Shown: piece after piece, positions 1 to 5,316 of the stretch
Position numbering within the stretch: position 1 is the first letter of the stretch
Layout: each line of letters starts with the position of its first letter
NCBI GenBank assembly: GCA_009665115.1
Contig: WJXE01000172.1
Span: 1-7,081 of the forward strand
DNA: 7,081 nt
Direction of reading: 5' to 3'
From: Nitrosopumilales archaeon
GTDB lineage: Archaea; Thermoproteota; Nitrososphaeria; Nitrososphaerales; Nitrososphaeraceae
Position numbers and translations under genes: made by a program
The notes under the pieces: generated by a model
Database searches by the model: none
Told to the model about the DNA's origin: nothing
Seen by the model: only the letters and a program-made list of their open reading frames with translations

Positions 1-45
1 ACTGCTACGGTCTTTGGCAATCTATACGTCAATATAGCCTGGTAG
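1..45 (+). CDS. Possible 3' end of a plus-strand gene (partial)
   Basis: Frame 1 is open from the window edge and ends in TAG at 43-45, giving only 14 residues that end GNLYVNIAW. I do not recognise the protein and the stretch is too short to test. The only support is what follows: the stop codon runs directly into a hairpin and T-run at 44-79 that would make a natural transcript end. A competing reading is that this DNA belongs to minus-strand coding fragments (22-209). Confidence 0.2.
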   Translation, partial: TATVFGNLYVNIAW

Positions 46-209
46 CTGGCCTACCTCCCTGGAGGCCACAGCTTTTTTTAAAATCCTCTGGCTAGCTTCC
101 TAAGCAAGAAGGTATACCGTATCATGGACTTTCTATCATATAATGCTCTGCAATTTCCGCCTTCTACTACGACAGAGTCGATTATTTGCAATTCTAATCT
201 GAACCAGTT
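22..209 (-). pseudogene. Possible decayed coding remnant, unrecognised
   Basis: Two minus-strand reading frames here look more like protein than chance. One is open from 209 to a TAA at 78-80 and contains IIDSVVVEGGNCRALYDRK, then RYTFLLRKLARGF. A second runs from 99 to a TAG at 22-24 and contains EASQRILKKAVASREV followed by GQLPGYIDV. The frames overlap and neither has a convincing start, as expected for a gene tail broken by a frameshift. It lies downstream of the permease on the same strand, in a locus that is visibly decaying. I do not recognise the family, and chance open frames cannot be excluded. Confidence 0.22.
44..79 (+). terminator. Hairpin followed by seven T, terminator-like
   Basis: AGC plus TGGCCT (44-52) can pair with AGGCCA (63-68) and, across a two-base CA bulge, GCT (71-73). 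The loop is the ten bases at 53-62. A run of seven T (73-79) follows at once. Archaea stop mainly at T-runs, with or without a hairpin, so the T-run may be the working part. It would end a plus-strand transcript coming from outside the window. Confidence 0.4.
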
Positions 210-241
210 TTATGTTCTTATCTGAACAGTTGTCATTATCT

Positions 242-1093
242 TTATTCATTGCCTTGATTAAGTCCCCATCGATCTCTTACTTTATTTGCTAGTTTGGAAA
301 AAACAAGTCGGTCAAATACCAGGCCAATTGCGAAGATAGTGATCATCGATGCAATTATTTGATCCATGAGTTGGAATTCTCTCCCAACGTCCAGGATATG
401 ACCCAAGCCTAGATATGCTGCCATCAATATCTCAGCTCCTATCAACGCATGCCATGCAAATGACCAAGCCTGTGTTACTCCAACTATTAATGATGGTGTA
501 GCCGCAGGTATCATCACATACCTAAATAGCGGCATACCCTTAGCGCCTAAATTTCTGGCTGCACGAGCATAAATTGGTGGGACGGTGCGAATTCCACTGT
601 ATGTAGATAACATTACTGAGAATATGGAACTCATGATCACAACAAATAAGATACCGAAATCGTTTAGACCAATGAACAGTATTGCGAACGGTACCCAGGC
701 TATGCTTGGGAATGATTGTAATCCTACTGCAAAGGAACTCATCGTTTTTCCAAAGTCTTTGAACTTTACCATAGCCAATCCAATCCCAACTCCTAAAATG
801 ATCGAAATTGAGAATCCAATCATAAGACGCCACATTGTTACACTGATGTTAGTAATTAATGAGAAATTCAATTCAGCAAAAGATTGAGCAACCATTGCTG
901 GTGATGGCAATGCAACTCTGGGCCATATTCCCAGCATAAATGTTAGTTGCCAAATCCCTACAAACACCGCAAGGAACAGTATTGTGTTGGCTATATCGTT
1001 AAGGTTAATCCTACTAATTTTTTTTCTTCTTATTTTCTCTTCAATGGAATACTTTCGTGGCTGCAATTTTGTTATCTTCTCCCGTTTCATCAT
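242..1093 (-). CDS. ABC transporter permease, sulfonate/nitrate/taurine type (SsuC/TauC/NrtB family)
   Basis: A 283-residue inner-membrane permease of a binding-protein-dependent importer. As a dimer it would form the channel for a small oxyanion or sulfonate. The substrate cannot be read from sequence. A basic N-terminal tail (1-35) precedes hydrophobic segments at about 37-57, 91-110, 119-143, 146-165, 202-225 and 246-265. The cytoplasmic EAA loop that docks on the ATPase is intact at about 177-199 (ARAARNLGAKGMPLFRYVMI), with the conserved G at 183. Length is normal for the family and no stop or frameshift is seen. I chose the ATG at 1091-1093 because it overlaps the stop of the upstream ATPase frame by one base (TGATG), an arrangement typical of translational coupling. 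AAGGA lies about 11 bases upstream, and a second ATG follows at once. An open extension back to 1186 runs out of frame through ATPase sequence and is rejected. Both partner genes are dead, so its function is doubtful. Confidence 0.92.
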   Translation of the reverse strand: MMKREKITKLQPRKYSIEEKIRRKKISRINLNDIANTILFLAVFVGIWQLTFMLGIWPRVALPSPAMVAQSFAELNFSLITNISVTMWRLMIGFSISIILGVGIGLAMVKFKDFGKTMSSFAVGLQSFPSIAWVPFAILFIGLNDFGILFVVIMSSIFSVMLSTYSGIRTVPPIYARAARNLGAKGMPLFRYVMIPAATPSLIVGVTQAWSFAWHALIGAEILMAAYLGLGHILDVGREFQLMDQIIASMITIFAIGLVFDRLVFSKLANKVRDRWGLNQGNE

Positions 1094-1721
1094 CAAAATA
1101 TAATTCCTTGGATTTTTTCGGTAACCGCCATTGCATTTGAATCCACGATAGGATGATCTGGTGGTCGTGGCAAACCTACAGTGCACTCTCTCTTTATACC
1201 AGCAAGTTTTGGGGACAAAACAACGATCACACCTCCTAATACCATAGCATCATTGATTTTGTGCGTTAGAAACCAAATTGTTCTGTCTTGGTATATTTGA
1301 ATATCTAGTGCTGAAAAAGGCTCATCCATGAGCAAGACTTTTGGATTCATGGCCAGAGCATGACCAATGGCTGCACATCGTTTCATTCCCCCCAAAATTT
1401 GGCAAATGTAAGCATTTGAGAAATTTAACAATTGAACCATCTCAATATAATGCATGGCAATTTATTTTCTTCTGTCTTTTGGGATATTTGTTATCCTTAA
1501 ACCAAATTCAATACTTTCAAGAACTGTAATCCAGGGAGATCAAAATGTTTTACCACAGTGTGATGGTCTTTGATATCTAAAAATTCACCCTCTTTGATAT
1601 CTACGTTCAAATTATTCAATACGAGGTGGTCTGACGCGGTGGTTTTTTTACTGTAGACCTTCGAAACATTTTTGACTTGCAGAATACTTTCTAGTTCTCC
1701 TGATTGTGACACAACCGACAT
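1093..1721 (-). pseudogene. ABC transporter ATPase pseudogene (SsuB/TauB/NrtD type)
   Basis: Remains of the ATPase that drove the neighbouring permease. It starts at ATG 1721 (MSVVSQSGELESILQVKNV) and reads normally to EGEFLDI. A frameshift near 1570-1572 then moves it to the frame that carries a damaged Walker A, RPSHCGKT instead of GPSGCGKT (1569-1546). TGA at 1540-1542 follows. The region between Walker A and the Q-loop is deleted, and the text resumes at PWITVLESIEFGLRITNIPK. A second stop, TAA, is at 1462-1464. The rest is one open frame: the signature is worn (ILGGMKR for LSGGMKQR), Walker B is perfect (KVLLMDEPFSALD), about a dozen residues before the H-loop are gone, and the H-loop THKINDAM is present. 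The remnant is 629 bases against roughly 780 for a whole gene. An active ATPase cannot be made from this copy. Identity is sure; order and age of the lesions are inferred. Confidence 0.93.
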
Positions 1722-1747
1722 TCTTGGTAATTCTAAGTGCGGTTATG

Positions 1748-1755
1748 CAATATAA
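1748..1755 (-). promoter_or_regulatory. Possible TATA box of the ATPase-permease pair
   Basis: On the minus strand TTATATTG lies about 27-34 bases before the ATPase start codon at 1721. That is close to the distance expected for a leaderless archaeal transcript. The match is modest and this A+T-rich DNA holds other similar strings. The divergent binding-protein gene would share this intergenic stretch (1722-1886), but I see no clear TATA box for it. Confidence 0.3.
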
Positions 1756-1886
1756 CTTTCTTCGAAGACGCAATTAGGACTAGAATGGTGTATATTTGGC
1801 ATATACTATACTTACATTATTCCGTTATTCTAACGCGTACCAGGAAATTTGTTCCTTATTCATGTGAAAATGCTTTAGAACCTATA

Positions 1887-2715
1887 CATTCGAAGATAGG
1901 AAGACAATTAACAATACCTGTTATTGCAATAATATTTGCGCCAGCTATTGCGCTACACCGGCAATATGATTTGTCCAGGCTTAAGTGCAACAAAGGTATT
2001 GAGAACAGGCTATTTTCCTAACATAAACCATGCTCAAACAGTCATCGGGTTTGGAAGTGGAAATTTCCAGAATAGACGTCACGTACGTTGGCCCAGGCCC
2101 AGCAGTAAATGGCTATGGGCATCTCAAGGAAAGGATCGAAGAATAATTTCCGGTGTGGCAAGTGGCGCTACCGTCTTTGTAGTGAGAAGTGATTCCGGAA
2201 TTAACTCTCCTAATGATTTTGCAAATACAGTATTTGCTTCACCTCAAATCGGAAACAGACATACATAACTCTTCGAAAGTATTTGAAAGATAACGGATAC
2301 AAAACGAAAGACAACGGAGGAGATGTACCACTGATACAACAATTATTCCTACATTATTTTTAAAGAAACAGATTGATGCCGAATGGGTACCAGATCCTTG
2401 GGATGCGAGACTGGTCAACGAAGTTGGTAGAAAAGTGTTGTTAGATGAAAGAACCTTGTGGCCACCAGACGGTAAGTTCGTAACAGCTAGCATACCGGCG
2501 AGAACCGATTACTTGCAACAAAATCCTGATCTAATCAAGAAACTAGTTGCAGCAAAGGTTAATGAATCATATGGCTAAATAATCATATGGCTAAATAATC
2601 ATACAGATGTGACGATAAAGGCATTCAATTCTGAATTTCAAAAACTAACAGGTAAAACGATGCTAGAAAATGAGTTGAGGCAATGTTGAAGGAGAAGGGA
2701 TTGCAGCCAATATGA
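1887..2715 (+). pseudogene. ABC transporter substrate-binding protein pseudogene (SsuA/TauA/NrtA type)
   Basis: Remains of the extracellular binding protein of the same importer, divergent from the ATPase-permease pair. It must be read in pieces. A membrane or signal segment comes first (KIGRQLTIPVIAIIF, 1893-1937, frame 3). LSATKVLRTGYFPNINHAQ follows in frame 1 from about 1978. A deletion and shift after FQN lead to IDVTYVGPGPAVNGYG (2072-2119, frame 2). Frame 1 returns at about 2122 (RIISGVASGATVFVVRSDSG). Frame 3 from 2256 carries LRKYLKDNGYKTKDNGGDV. Frame 2 from about 2339 carries LFLKKQIDAEWVPDPWDARL and continues to a TAA at 2576-2578. That stop is created by a 16-bp tandem duplication. 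WLNNHTDVTIKAFNSEFQKL follows and ends in TGA at 2687-2689. After another deletion, the tail LKEKGLQPI ends in TGA at 2713-2715. GYFPNINHAQ and the VGPGP motif are typical of this binding-protein group. The start is uncertain because no good in-frame ATG survives. Confidence 0.9.
2565..2596 (+). repeat. 16-bp perfect tandem duplication inside the binding-protein pseudogene
   Basis: AATCATATGGCTAAAT is present twice in a row (2565-2580 and 2581-2596), and seven bases of a third copy follow (AATCATA, 2597-2603). It creates the TAA stop at 2576-2578. Because 16 is not a multiple of three, it also changes phase. The sequence after it (WLNNHTD...) is in the same frame as the sequence before it, so a second small indel nearby must already have been present or has compensated. 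This is a typical slippage scar in a gene no longer under selection. Confidence 0.92.
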
Positions 2716-2767
2716 GGGGCAGCAGGCGTGGTAAGAGGACTAGCAGAATCAATTCCTTAATTTCTCA

Positions 2768-2909
2768 TCATTCCAATTCTTTGATATTGTATACAATTAA
2801 TTTTTCTCCGTCTTTACCAATAATTCTAATTCTCCAAAAACCCAGAAGCCCCCCGAAAGATGCTGCCCAAGTCTATTGCAGACTCTTCGTTGTCTAGTAT
2901 TATAGTATA
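2768..2909 (-). pseudogene. Small broken gene, one-base homopolymer frameshift, unrecognised
   Basis: From about 2909 the minus strand reads LDNEESAIDLGSIFRGASGF. It then shifts frame at a run of five T (plus-strand A run, 2836-2840) and continues WRIRIIGKDGEKLIVYNI, KELE, to TGA at 2768-2770. Dropping one T joins both parts into one natural-looking sequence of about 46 residues with a hydrophobic, basic C-terminus. No in-frame ATG precedes it; the codons near 2898-2903 are ATA ATA, about 26 bases downstream of the palindromic TATA-like element at 2922-2931. It may be a decayed small gene or the tail of a larger lost one. I do not recognise the family. A sequencing or assembly error in the homopolymer could also explain the shift. 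Confidence 0.38.
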
Positions 2910-2923
2910 TAGTCGGAGGGTAA

Positions 2924-2931
2924 TTTAAATA
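2924..2931 (+). promoter_or_regulatory. TATA box for the Cys/His microprotein gene
   Basis: TTTAAATA is a strong archaeal TATA-box match, with a purine-rich stretch (GGAGGGTAA, 2915-2923) just upstream where TFB would bind. Its centre is about 27-28 bases before the ATG at 2956. Transcription would therefore start at or within a few bases of the start codon and give a leaderless mRNA. No Shine-Dalgarno sequence is present in front of that ATG, which agrees. The core ATTTAAAT is a palindrome, so the element could also serve the broken minus-strand gene. Confidence 0.55.
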
Positions 2932-2955
2932 TGTGTAAGAATAACAATTAAGTGT

Positions 2956-3078
2956 ATGAGAAGAAAGTTTTCATCAGGATTTGGCTCTAGATGTGAATGC
3001 ATGTGTCATAAAAGAACAGGTACTATCGGTTACTGCGGGTATTGTTCTGGCTCGCATGCAAAAAGTTATAGAAGTTAA
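2956..3078 (+). CDS. 40-residue Cys/His-rich microprotein, likely metal-binding
   Basis: An ATG at 2956 opens a 40-codon frame ending in TAA at 3076-3078. The protein starts MRRKFSSGFGSR, then has CECMCH (13-18), a ten-residue basic and glycine spacer, and CGYCSGSH (27-34), ending AKSYRS. Cys 13, 15, 17, 27, 30 and His 18, 34 give seven possible ligands in a CxCxCH...CxxC...H pattern, enough for one zinc or similar site. The N-terminus is basic and there is no signal peptide or membrane segment, so it is probably cytoplasmic and may bind nucleic acid. A good TATA box sits 25-32 bases upstream and a T-rich stretch (3080-3091) follows, so it looks like its own leaderless transcription unit. I do not recognise a named family; zinc binding is inferred. 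Chance is unlikely to place six or seven ligands this regularly behind a promoter, but there is no homology evidence here. Confidence 0.62.
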   Translation: MRRKFSSGFGSRCECMCHKRTGTIGYCGYCSGSHAKSYRS

Positions 3079-3234
3079 CATTCTGATTTTATAACACCCA
3101 ATTCAAACAACATATAATATTGTTGACATAAATCTCAATGCACTGGACGATTGAGCGGGGACGTGTATCCCAAGATCTACTATCTTAGTAGCAGTAGAGC
3201 AATCATCGTGCTTATAATAGTACTAGAATAAATT
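3079..3234. other. Intergenic stretch, no gene seen
   Basis: No plausible start codon with a coding-like frame is visible on either strand. The stretch holds a T-rich patch after the microprotein stop. It also holds a weak inverted repeat (CAACA at 3108-3112 with TGTTG at 3121-3125) around an A/T core, and A/T-rich TATA-like strings near 3211-3234. No tRNA-like cloverleaf was recognised. Confidence 0.4.
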
Positions 3235-3498
3235 TTAATTCAACCACTGGACTTTACTTTTGTCTGTATATTTCAAAAGATCTAAATACGCTGTGAATTC
3301 TAGCGGTAGACTGTTGAACACTGCTTCAGTCACACCTATGGCAACATCTTTCTCATATCCGTCTTTCCTCAAGCAACCTTTAAAGTAATTTCTACAGACG
3401 ACTGCATCAGGATTAAAGGGTATATCTCTAAATCTTGTTTGCTGTACCCAAGTAATTTCTCCGATCATACCAGACGTTTGCTGGAAATATCTCTTCAT
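3235..3498 (-). CDS. Hypothetical 87-residue protein or gene fragment
   Basis: An open minus-strand frame ends in TAA at 3235-3237. The first ATG is at 3498 (MKRYFQQTSGMIGEITWV), with a later one at the internal MIGE. The C-terminal half reads as natural protein: RFRDIPFNPDAVVCRNYFKG, then AIGVTEAVFNSLPLEFTAYL. No family is recognised and no ribosome-binding site or TATA box is obvious. A second minus-strand frame overlaps its 5' end: from about 3577, opening with GTG, it reads SSTDSSTEIENEEIFPANVW before a stop. The two may be pieces of one longer gene split by a frameshift near 3450-3500. On the minus strand the DNA downstream of the stop is T-rich (TTTATTC), so transcription could end there. 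Treat as a possible gene or remnant. Confidence 0.38.
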   Translation of the reverse strand: MKRYFQQTSGMIGEITWVQQTRFRDIPFNPDAVVCRNYFKGCLRKDGYEKDVAIGVTEAVFNSLPLEFTAYLDLLKYTDKSKVQWLN

Positions 3499-3546
3499 TC
3501 TCAATTTCAGTAGAGGAGTCTGTACTTGAAACGAATCCGCTGTTTA

Positions 3547-3708
3547 ATGCATAATCATTTGTTCTTGAACTCACCTAAAGAACATCTGAAAAATACTTCG
3601 CTAGATAATGAGCTAGATGCCATTCTCGCAGATAGTGGAACAACAGATTTATTACAAAAACTCAATGAACATGAAGTCTATCTAACTCCAACACCATATT
3701 TTCGATAG
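3547..3708 (+). CDS. Hypothetical 53-residue protein or gene fragment
   Basis: ATG 3547 to TAG 3706-3708. The sequence starts MHNHLFLNSPKEHLKNTSLD and continues with an acidic, helix-prone middle (NELDAILADSGTTDLLQKLN), ending YLTPTPYFR. The composition is protein-like and fully soluble, but no family is recognised. No TATA box or Shine-Dalgarno sequence is clear in front of the ATG. The frame stays open upstream to about 3526 without another ATG. Its first third overlaps a coding-like frame on the opposite strand, so at most one of the two is likely to be real in that overlap. It may be a fragment of a lost larger gene. Confidence 0.33.
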   Translation: MHNHLFLNSPKEHLKNTSLDNELDAILADSGTTDLLQKLNEHEVYLTPTPYFR

Positions 3709-3785
3709 TCTATTTCTGGGGTCGGTTCATTTTGTTATACTTTTGATAATCATCATAGACCTGTATTTCGTAGAGGAAGATTGCG

Positions 3786-3857
3786 ATGTCCGATAATATA
3801 ATGCTAGTTGAATATGAGGGCGACCGAATGCTTGTGAGTGTAGTTTTATTGATTTGA
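3786..3857 (+). CDS. 23-residue ORF with a Shine-Dalgarno sequence, possible microprotein or gene stump
   Basis: ATG 3786 follows GAGGAAG (3773-3779) with six bases between, a good ribosome-binding arrangement. A TATA-like TTATAC at 3735-3740 would place the transcript start about 20 bases before the ATG. The product starts MSDNIMLVEYEGDRMLVSVV and ends LLI before TGA at 3855-3857, where a T-rich stretch follows (3858-3868). The product is acidic then hydrophobic. It could be a real tiny protein, or the surviving 5' end of a gene whose body has been deleted, since the first 18 residues look like a normal N-terminus and the tail does not. No family is recognised. Confidence 0.28.
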   Translation: MSDNIMLVEYEGDRMLVSVVLLI

Positions 3858-4138
3858 CTTTTTATTTCCTCTGATATTTTCAATACTTGTCTCTGTCATA
3901 TTCATTCCCGCTTATGTGCACTCGAGTACAAAGATAGTACTCAAGTAATCAGACACTGTACTTAAGACAAGGTAAGACATGGTACCGGGTAGACAAATAA
4001 AATTTTGTCACTACAACCACTACTTATTCTTCTATCGAGCACCACAACTTATACTAGAATAGAAACATAAAACATCAGCTGCAAGGGAACTTACGCGATT
4101 TAGGAAACATTTTATTGCCATGTATTAGGCATACTCTA
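3858..4138. other. Intergenic stretch upstream of the EF-Tu-like gene
   Basis: No convincing gene is seen. The stretch contains the imperfect inverted repeat at 3920-3946 and two TATA-like strings that could drive the gene at 4139. They are TTATACTA at 4049-4056, which implies a leader of about 60 bases, and TTTTATTG at 4112-4117 and just before, which implies a leaderless start. I cannot choose between them from sequence alone. Confidence 0.35.
3920..3946 (+). repeat. Imperfect inverted repeat, 10-base arms
   Basis: ACTCGAGTAC (3920-3929) and GTACTCAAGT (3937-3946) are inverted copies with one mismatch, separated by the seven bases AAAGATA. A related string, GTACTTAAG, follows at about 3958-3966. 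It lies about 190 bases before the EF-Tu-like gene and is not followed by a T-run, so it is not an obvious terminator. It could be a protein-binding site or chance. Confidence 0.4.
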
Positions 4139-5074
4139 ATGAAGAGCATAAATTTTGTTATAGTTGGCGATTATCAAATTGCAAGTGAGTTAGGTAAGAA
4201 AGGGACTACAACCGATTTGTCAATTTATGACAGAAAAACACAAGATACTATTTACACTTGGACTGTGCCCATCACTTTTCCCGATAAAATTCAATCTTTG
4301 ATGCAGGCAACTAATATTGCTGAATATGCAATACTGAATGTTACAAAAATAGACAAGTATCTAGGAGAGCAAGTCCTCGCTTTGGATGCAGTCAACTTCA
4401 GTGAAGGATTCATCCTGCATTCGTATGAGGTAGATGAAATGAAGCTAAAAACATTAATAAAAAACACAGCAATCTCAGACTTCCAATTTCTTGATAATAT
4501 TGACCAATTAAAACAACAAATGAGTAGACTTGAACCAAAAAACCTAGAAGGACAGTGCATAATTCCAATAGACCATGCTTTTAACGTAAAGGGAGTTGGT
4601 ACAGTAGTACTAGGTGTCATAAAACAGGGGGCTGTGAAGACATTTGATCATTTGAAAATTTTACCTAGTGGAAAAGACATACTTGTCAGATCAATTCAAA
4701 TGCATGATGATCCTGTAACCGAATGCAAAAGTCCAGCAAGAGTGGGGCTGGCTGTTAAAGGAGTTGATGCTGATGATATTTCTAGGGGAGACGTCCTTTG
4801 TTCCCCTGGTTCATTAAATCTAAAGGTAGCAACAGATGCTATTCCTGCAGGATTTATAAAAAGTCCTTATTACAAGGGGGATCTAACAGACAACCAGACA
4901 TACGTTATATCTGTTGGAATACAAATCAAGCCAGTTAAGATAAAATATAATAATACTGGTACAATTCAAATAAGTCCCGAGAAATCATTTGTGTTCTTCT
5001 CTGGCCAGAAATATGCTCTTTTAAAGCCAGATAATGTTGGAACAAGAATAATAGCAAAAGGGATCATTCAATAA
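4139..5074 (+). CDS. EF-Tu/SelB-like protein with degenerate G domain (translation-factor-like pseudo-GTPase)
   Basis: A 311-residue cytoplasmic protein related to EF-Tu/EF-1A and SelB. Residues 1-135 occupy the place of the G domain but lack its working motifs. The P-loop GxxxxGK[ST] is replaced by GDYQIASELGKKGTTTDL (10-27), no DxxG is seen, and the NKxD position is not recognisable (AILNVTKIDKYLGEQVLALD, 64-83). GTP binding is therefore unlikely. Residues 138-225 are a clear EF-Tu domain 2 of SelB type: IDHAFNVKGVGTVVLGVIKQ (144-163), VRSIQMHDDP (183-192), RVGLAVKGVD (201-210) and ISRGDVL (214-220). Residues 226-311 form a domain-3-like beta region. The first ATG in a natural context is 4139 (MKSINFVIVG); an open extension to TTG 4115 is rejected. 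The gene is complete and no lesion is seen, unlike its neighbours. From memory, similar proteins are conserved in Nitrososphaeria; a role in binding tRNA or the ribosome is inference. Confidence 0.93.
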   Translation: MKSINFVIVGDYQIASELGKKGTTTDLSIYDRKTQDTIYTWTVPITFPDKIQSLMQATNIAEYAILNVTKIDKYLGEQVLALDAVNFSEGFILHSYEVDEMKLKTLIKNTAISDFQFLDNIDQLKQQMSRLEPKNLEGQCIIPIDHAFNVKGVGTVVLGVIKQGAVKTFDHLKILPSGKDILVRSIQMHDDPVTECKSPARVGLAVKGVDADDISRGDVLCSPGSLNLKVATDAIPAGFIKSPYYKGDLTDNQTYVISVGIQIKPVKIKYNNTGTIQISPEKSFVFFSGQKYALLKPDNVGTRIIAKGIIQ

Positions 5075-5232
5075 AATCTGATCTTCGGGACTATTTCTTT
5101 GGCATTTTACGGTTCTAAAAATTGTTCGAATTGGTGGTCAGCAATTAGTATCGTAGAATCTTGAATCAAGCAAAATTCTCTCCTCCTGTATATGAATTCT
5201 TTAGGCTTGAAAATCACGATGTTGATATATTC

Positions 5233-5240
5233 TTATAAAT
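5233..5240 (+). promoter_or_regulatory. TATA box candidate for the 336-residue protein gene
   Basis: TTATAAAT is a good archaeal TATA match and would start a transcript near 5262-5266, leaving a leader of about 50 bases to the ATG at 5317. A second candidate, TTTTTTATTTT (5270-5280), would place the start near 5299-5303, at the alternative GTG start codon. No Shine-Dalgarno sequence clearly decides between them. Confidence 0.4.
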
Positions 5241-5316
5241 CCTCATTAGTTCTCCATATACACAAAAGGTTTTTTATTTTCAGGTGTTGTCATAATCTGT
5301 GCGAAATGATATAGAT

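Noticed and set aside
540..1156. Open frames on the minus strand in another phase (540-833) and on the plus strand (585-887, 947-1156) inside the permease gene
   Set aside because: They are shadows of the permease: its own frame has membrane segments and the EAA motif, while these have no family features or start signals.
1094..1186. N-terminal extension of the permease by 31 residues
   Set aside because: The extra stretch is ATPase C-terminal sequence read out of frame; the TGATG overlap at 1091-1095 fixes the true start.
1737..2021. A 94-residue plus-strand frame covering the divergent intergenic region
   Set aside because: Only its part from about 1887 on corresponds to the binding-protein remnant; the upstream part has no protein-like features.
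2239..2493. Minus-strand 84-residue frame
   Set aside because: It is antisense to the best-preserved part of the binding-protein pseudogene, which explains its open length.
2712..2897. Plus-strand 61-residue frame
   Set aside because: The minus strand gives a more natural sequence here, and the plus frame starts within the tail of the binding-protein pseudogene without start signals.
3108..3125. CAACA...TGTTG inverted repeat
   Set aside because: Only five pairs around an eight-base A/T core that does not pair; too weak to call an operator or terminator.
4291..4620. Minus-strand 109-residue frame
   Set aside because: Antisense shadow of the EF-Tu-like gene, whose domain motifs are clear on the plus strand.
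5115..5160. GTTCGAATT string that recalls a tRNA T-loop
   Set aside because: No acceptor, D or anticodon stem can be drawn around it and there is no matching partner sequence.
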